In this document: piece by piece, positions 62,969 to 64,000 of the stretch
Layout of the letters: every line of letters begins with the position of its first letter
How positions within the stretch are numbered: position 1 is the stretch's first letter
Assembly: GCF_032362555.1 (NCBI RefSeq)
Contig: NC_083524.1
Location: 8,418,001-8,482,000 of the forward strand
Direction of reading: 5' to 3'
DNA: 64,000 nucleotides
Origin: Amyelois transitella
Taxonomy: Eukaryota; Arthropoda; Insecta; Lepidoptera; Pyralidae
The notes under the pieces: model-generated
What the model was told of the DNA's origin: nothing
Seen by the model: only the letters and a program-made list of their open reading frames with translations
Databases searched by the model: none
Translations under genes and position numbers: made by a program

Positions 62969-63336
62969 CTGAAATTAGTTGTACTTAGTTTTTGCGATGC
63001 TTTTTTTATGGGCTAAAAGAAAATAAATGGTAGATTATTGAAATGTTTAAGAATATTTGCCTACATAGTTTTCAGACCTTCAAAATAACAGACTGAAAGG
63101 AATGGCATGTTGAAATGTCAAAACGATTACGTTAAATGGTAATGGGGAACAACGATCTTGTTTCACAATCTGGGTTACTGGACCATACTAGTTATAATTT
63201 TCACTCCCAAGCGAAGTTCTTTATGTCAGCTTATCTCATTGTTACCGGTAAGCTGATAGAACATCTCTGGTAGCAGTTGTAATAAGAGAAATCCCAGGAT
63301 TTGAAGTAGTTGTCCGTCTGACTTCCCCGGTAACAG

Positions 63337-63428
63337 ACAGGACCACTCTGACTGCGGACGCCGATGACATGATGGGCGGGGGAGACGCGGGCGGACTGGA
63401 CGAAGTAGTTAGAAACACATATGCTTAA
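63337..63428 (+). pseudogene. partial copy of the Asp/Ala-rich exon at 63533
   Basis: The acceptor (taacag at 63331-63336) and the first part of the exon match the copy 196 bp downstream at 87 of 90 positions over 63312-63401, then diverge. It would read (D)RTTLTADADDMMGGGDAGG then LDEVVRNTYA and stop at 63426-63428. The matching block is bounded by the 9-base direct repeat GAAGTAGTT (63303-63311 and 63402-63410), so it looks like an inserted copy rather than an original exon. Confidence 0.45.
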
Positions 63429-63532
63429 ACGACGGCAGATAATGTTAGAGTTATCTCACCTCCCAAGCGATATAAGTCTGTCTATATCGATATCTGCTGG
63501 TCTAGTCGTCCGTCTGACTTCCCCGGTAGCAG

Positions 63533-63672
63533 ACAGGACCACTCTGACGGCGGACGCCGATGTCATGATGGGCGGGGGAGACGCGGGCGGACTGGACGTG
63601 GCCGAGGCGGACGCGGACGCGCCTGATGGAGACGCGGACGCTGAAGCCGCTGACGATCCCACTGCTGATTGA
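63533..63672 (+). CDS. candidate acidic Asp/Ala-rich terminal exon
   Basis: A pyrimidine-rich tract and tagcag precede an open frame reading (D)RTTLTADADVMMGGGDAGG followed by an acidic Ala/Asp repeat ending DDPTAD, with a TGA at 63670-63672. Third codon positions are GC-rich, unlike the flanks. An AATAAA follows at 63830. It needs one base from a preceding exon, which is the phase left by exon 5 of the 253-residue gene at 61469, so it could be an alternative last exon of that gene. A separate gene is equally possible. The opposite strand is also open (Ser/Ala-rich), so coding status is uncertain. Confidence 0.35.
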
Positions 63673-63703
63673 TCAATAATTGATTTGATGTTTGTATAAT
63701 GTA

Positions 63704-63830
63704 ATGCCTTGTGGCTCCCAGCACTTATACAAAAAAAAGAATAGAAAGTGGATGTCGTAAAAGGCGACTTAGGGATAGGCTTATAAACTCGGGATTTTTT
63801 GTTAGGTGACGGGCTAGCAACCTGTCACTA
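63704..63830 (+). repeat. SINE-A 5' half
   Basis: TGCCTTGTGGCTCCCAGCAC to GCAACCTGTCACTA. Confidence 0.75.
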
Positions 63831-63835
63831 ATAAA
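63830..63835 (+). terminator. candidate polyadenylation signal AATAAA
   Basis: Lies 158 bp after the stop of the Asp/Ala-rich exon, at the broken 3' edge of a truncated SINE-A copy. Confidence 0.3.
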
Positions 63836-63909
63836 GTTTAATTTCTGCATTATTTATAAATACTACAATACAACAAGATAATTAAAATTTATTGTTAAAA
63901 GTTTAAGTT

Positions 63910-64000
63910 GGAATTCTCCTTTTAGGCGATGCGCTAGCAACCTGTCACTATTCGAATCTCAATTCTATCATAAAGCCGAACAGCTGATTGTGTCCTGTCA
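63910..64000 (+). repeat. SINE-A middle part, runs off the window
   Basis: GAATTCTCCTTTTAGGCGAT to AGCTGATTGTGTCCTGTC. Confidence 0.7.

Noticed and set aside
62578-62988. 136-codon plus-strand frame across the minisatellite
   Set aside because: A 42-bp unit keeps any frame open; the Leu/Ser/Val translation has no splice context or start consistent with a gene.

Overview
The window looks like genomic DNA from a moth or butterfly (Lepidoptera). It is AT-rich and its host genes have small exons with GT..AG introns. Roughly half of it is short interspersed repeats of lepidopteran type: tRNA-derived SINEs, a dominant SINE-like family with a (TATG)n tail, Helitron ends of the form TC...CTAG, and 5'-truncated non-LTR retrotransposon (LINE) fragments. 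There is no sign of bacterial genes, rRNA operons or CRISPR. The species cannot be fixed from the sequence.

Layout. Positions 1-31 kb: no convincing host gene, a dense field of repeats (one SINE-like copy every 700 bp or so). 31-38.6 kb: unusually poor in those repeats, ending at a GC-rich promoter-like block with a probable minus-strand 5' exon (38.62-38.9 kb). 40.6-41.8 kb: ERGIC2, minus strand, uninterrupted reading frame. 42.6-46.5 kb: LAMTOR1, plus strand, four exons, divergent from ERGIC2. 46.5-52.1 kb: long non-coding stretch. 52.1-56.7 kb: a five-exon plus-strand gene for a 232-residue protein I do not recognise. 58.3-61.9 kb: a six-exon plus-strand gene for a 253-residue protein I do not recognise. 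62.1-63.7 kb: a LINE fragment, a 42-bp minisatellite and a duplicated Asp/Ala-rich exon.

Function. ERGIC2 is a cargo-trafficking membrane protein of the early secretory pathway. LAMTOR1 anchors the Ragulator complex on lysosomes for mTORC1 signalling. The two unknown proteins are small, basic, Tyr/Pro-rich, without signal peptide or membrane segment, and share short Y-x-x-D-Y motifs. A structural role such as microtubule-inner or ciliary protein is only a guess.

The most interesting signals are: (1) three 5' splice sites in the two unknown genes that are duplicated by direct repeats flanking SINE-A material; (2) a 3' tail shared by that SINE and an RTE-like LINE whose own tail starts at its stop codon, suggesting a LINE/SINE partnership; (3) a 90-bp intron-exon fragment copied 196 bp away and bounded by 9-bp direct repeats. 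For repeats I use local names: SINE-A (the ~260-bp family), SINE-B and SINE-C (tRNA-like heads), LINE-R (RTE-like tail fragments).
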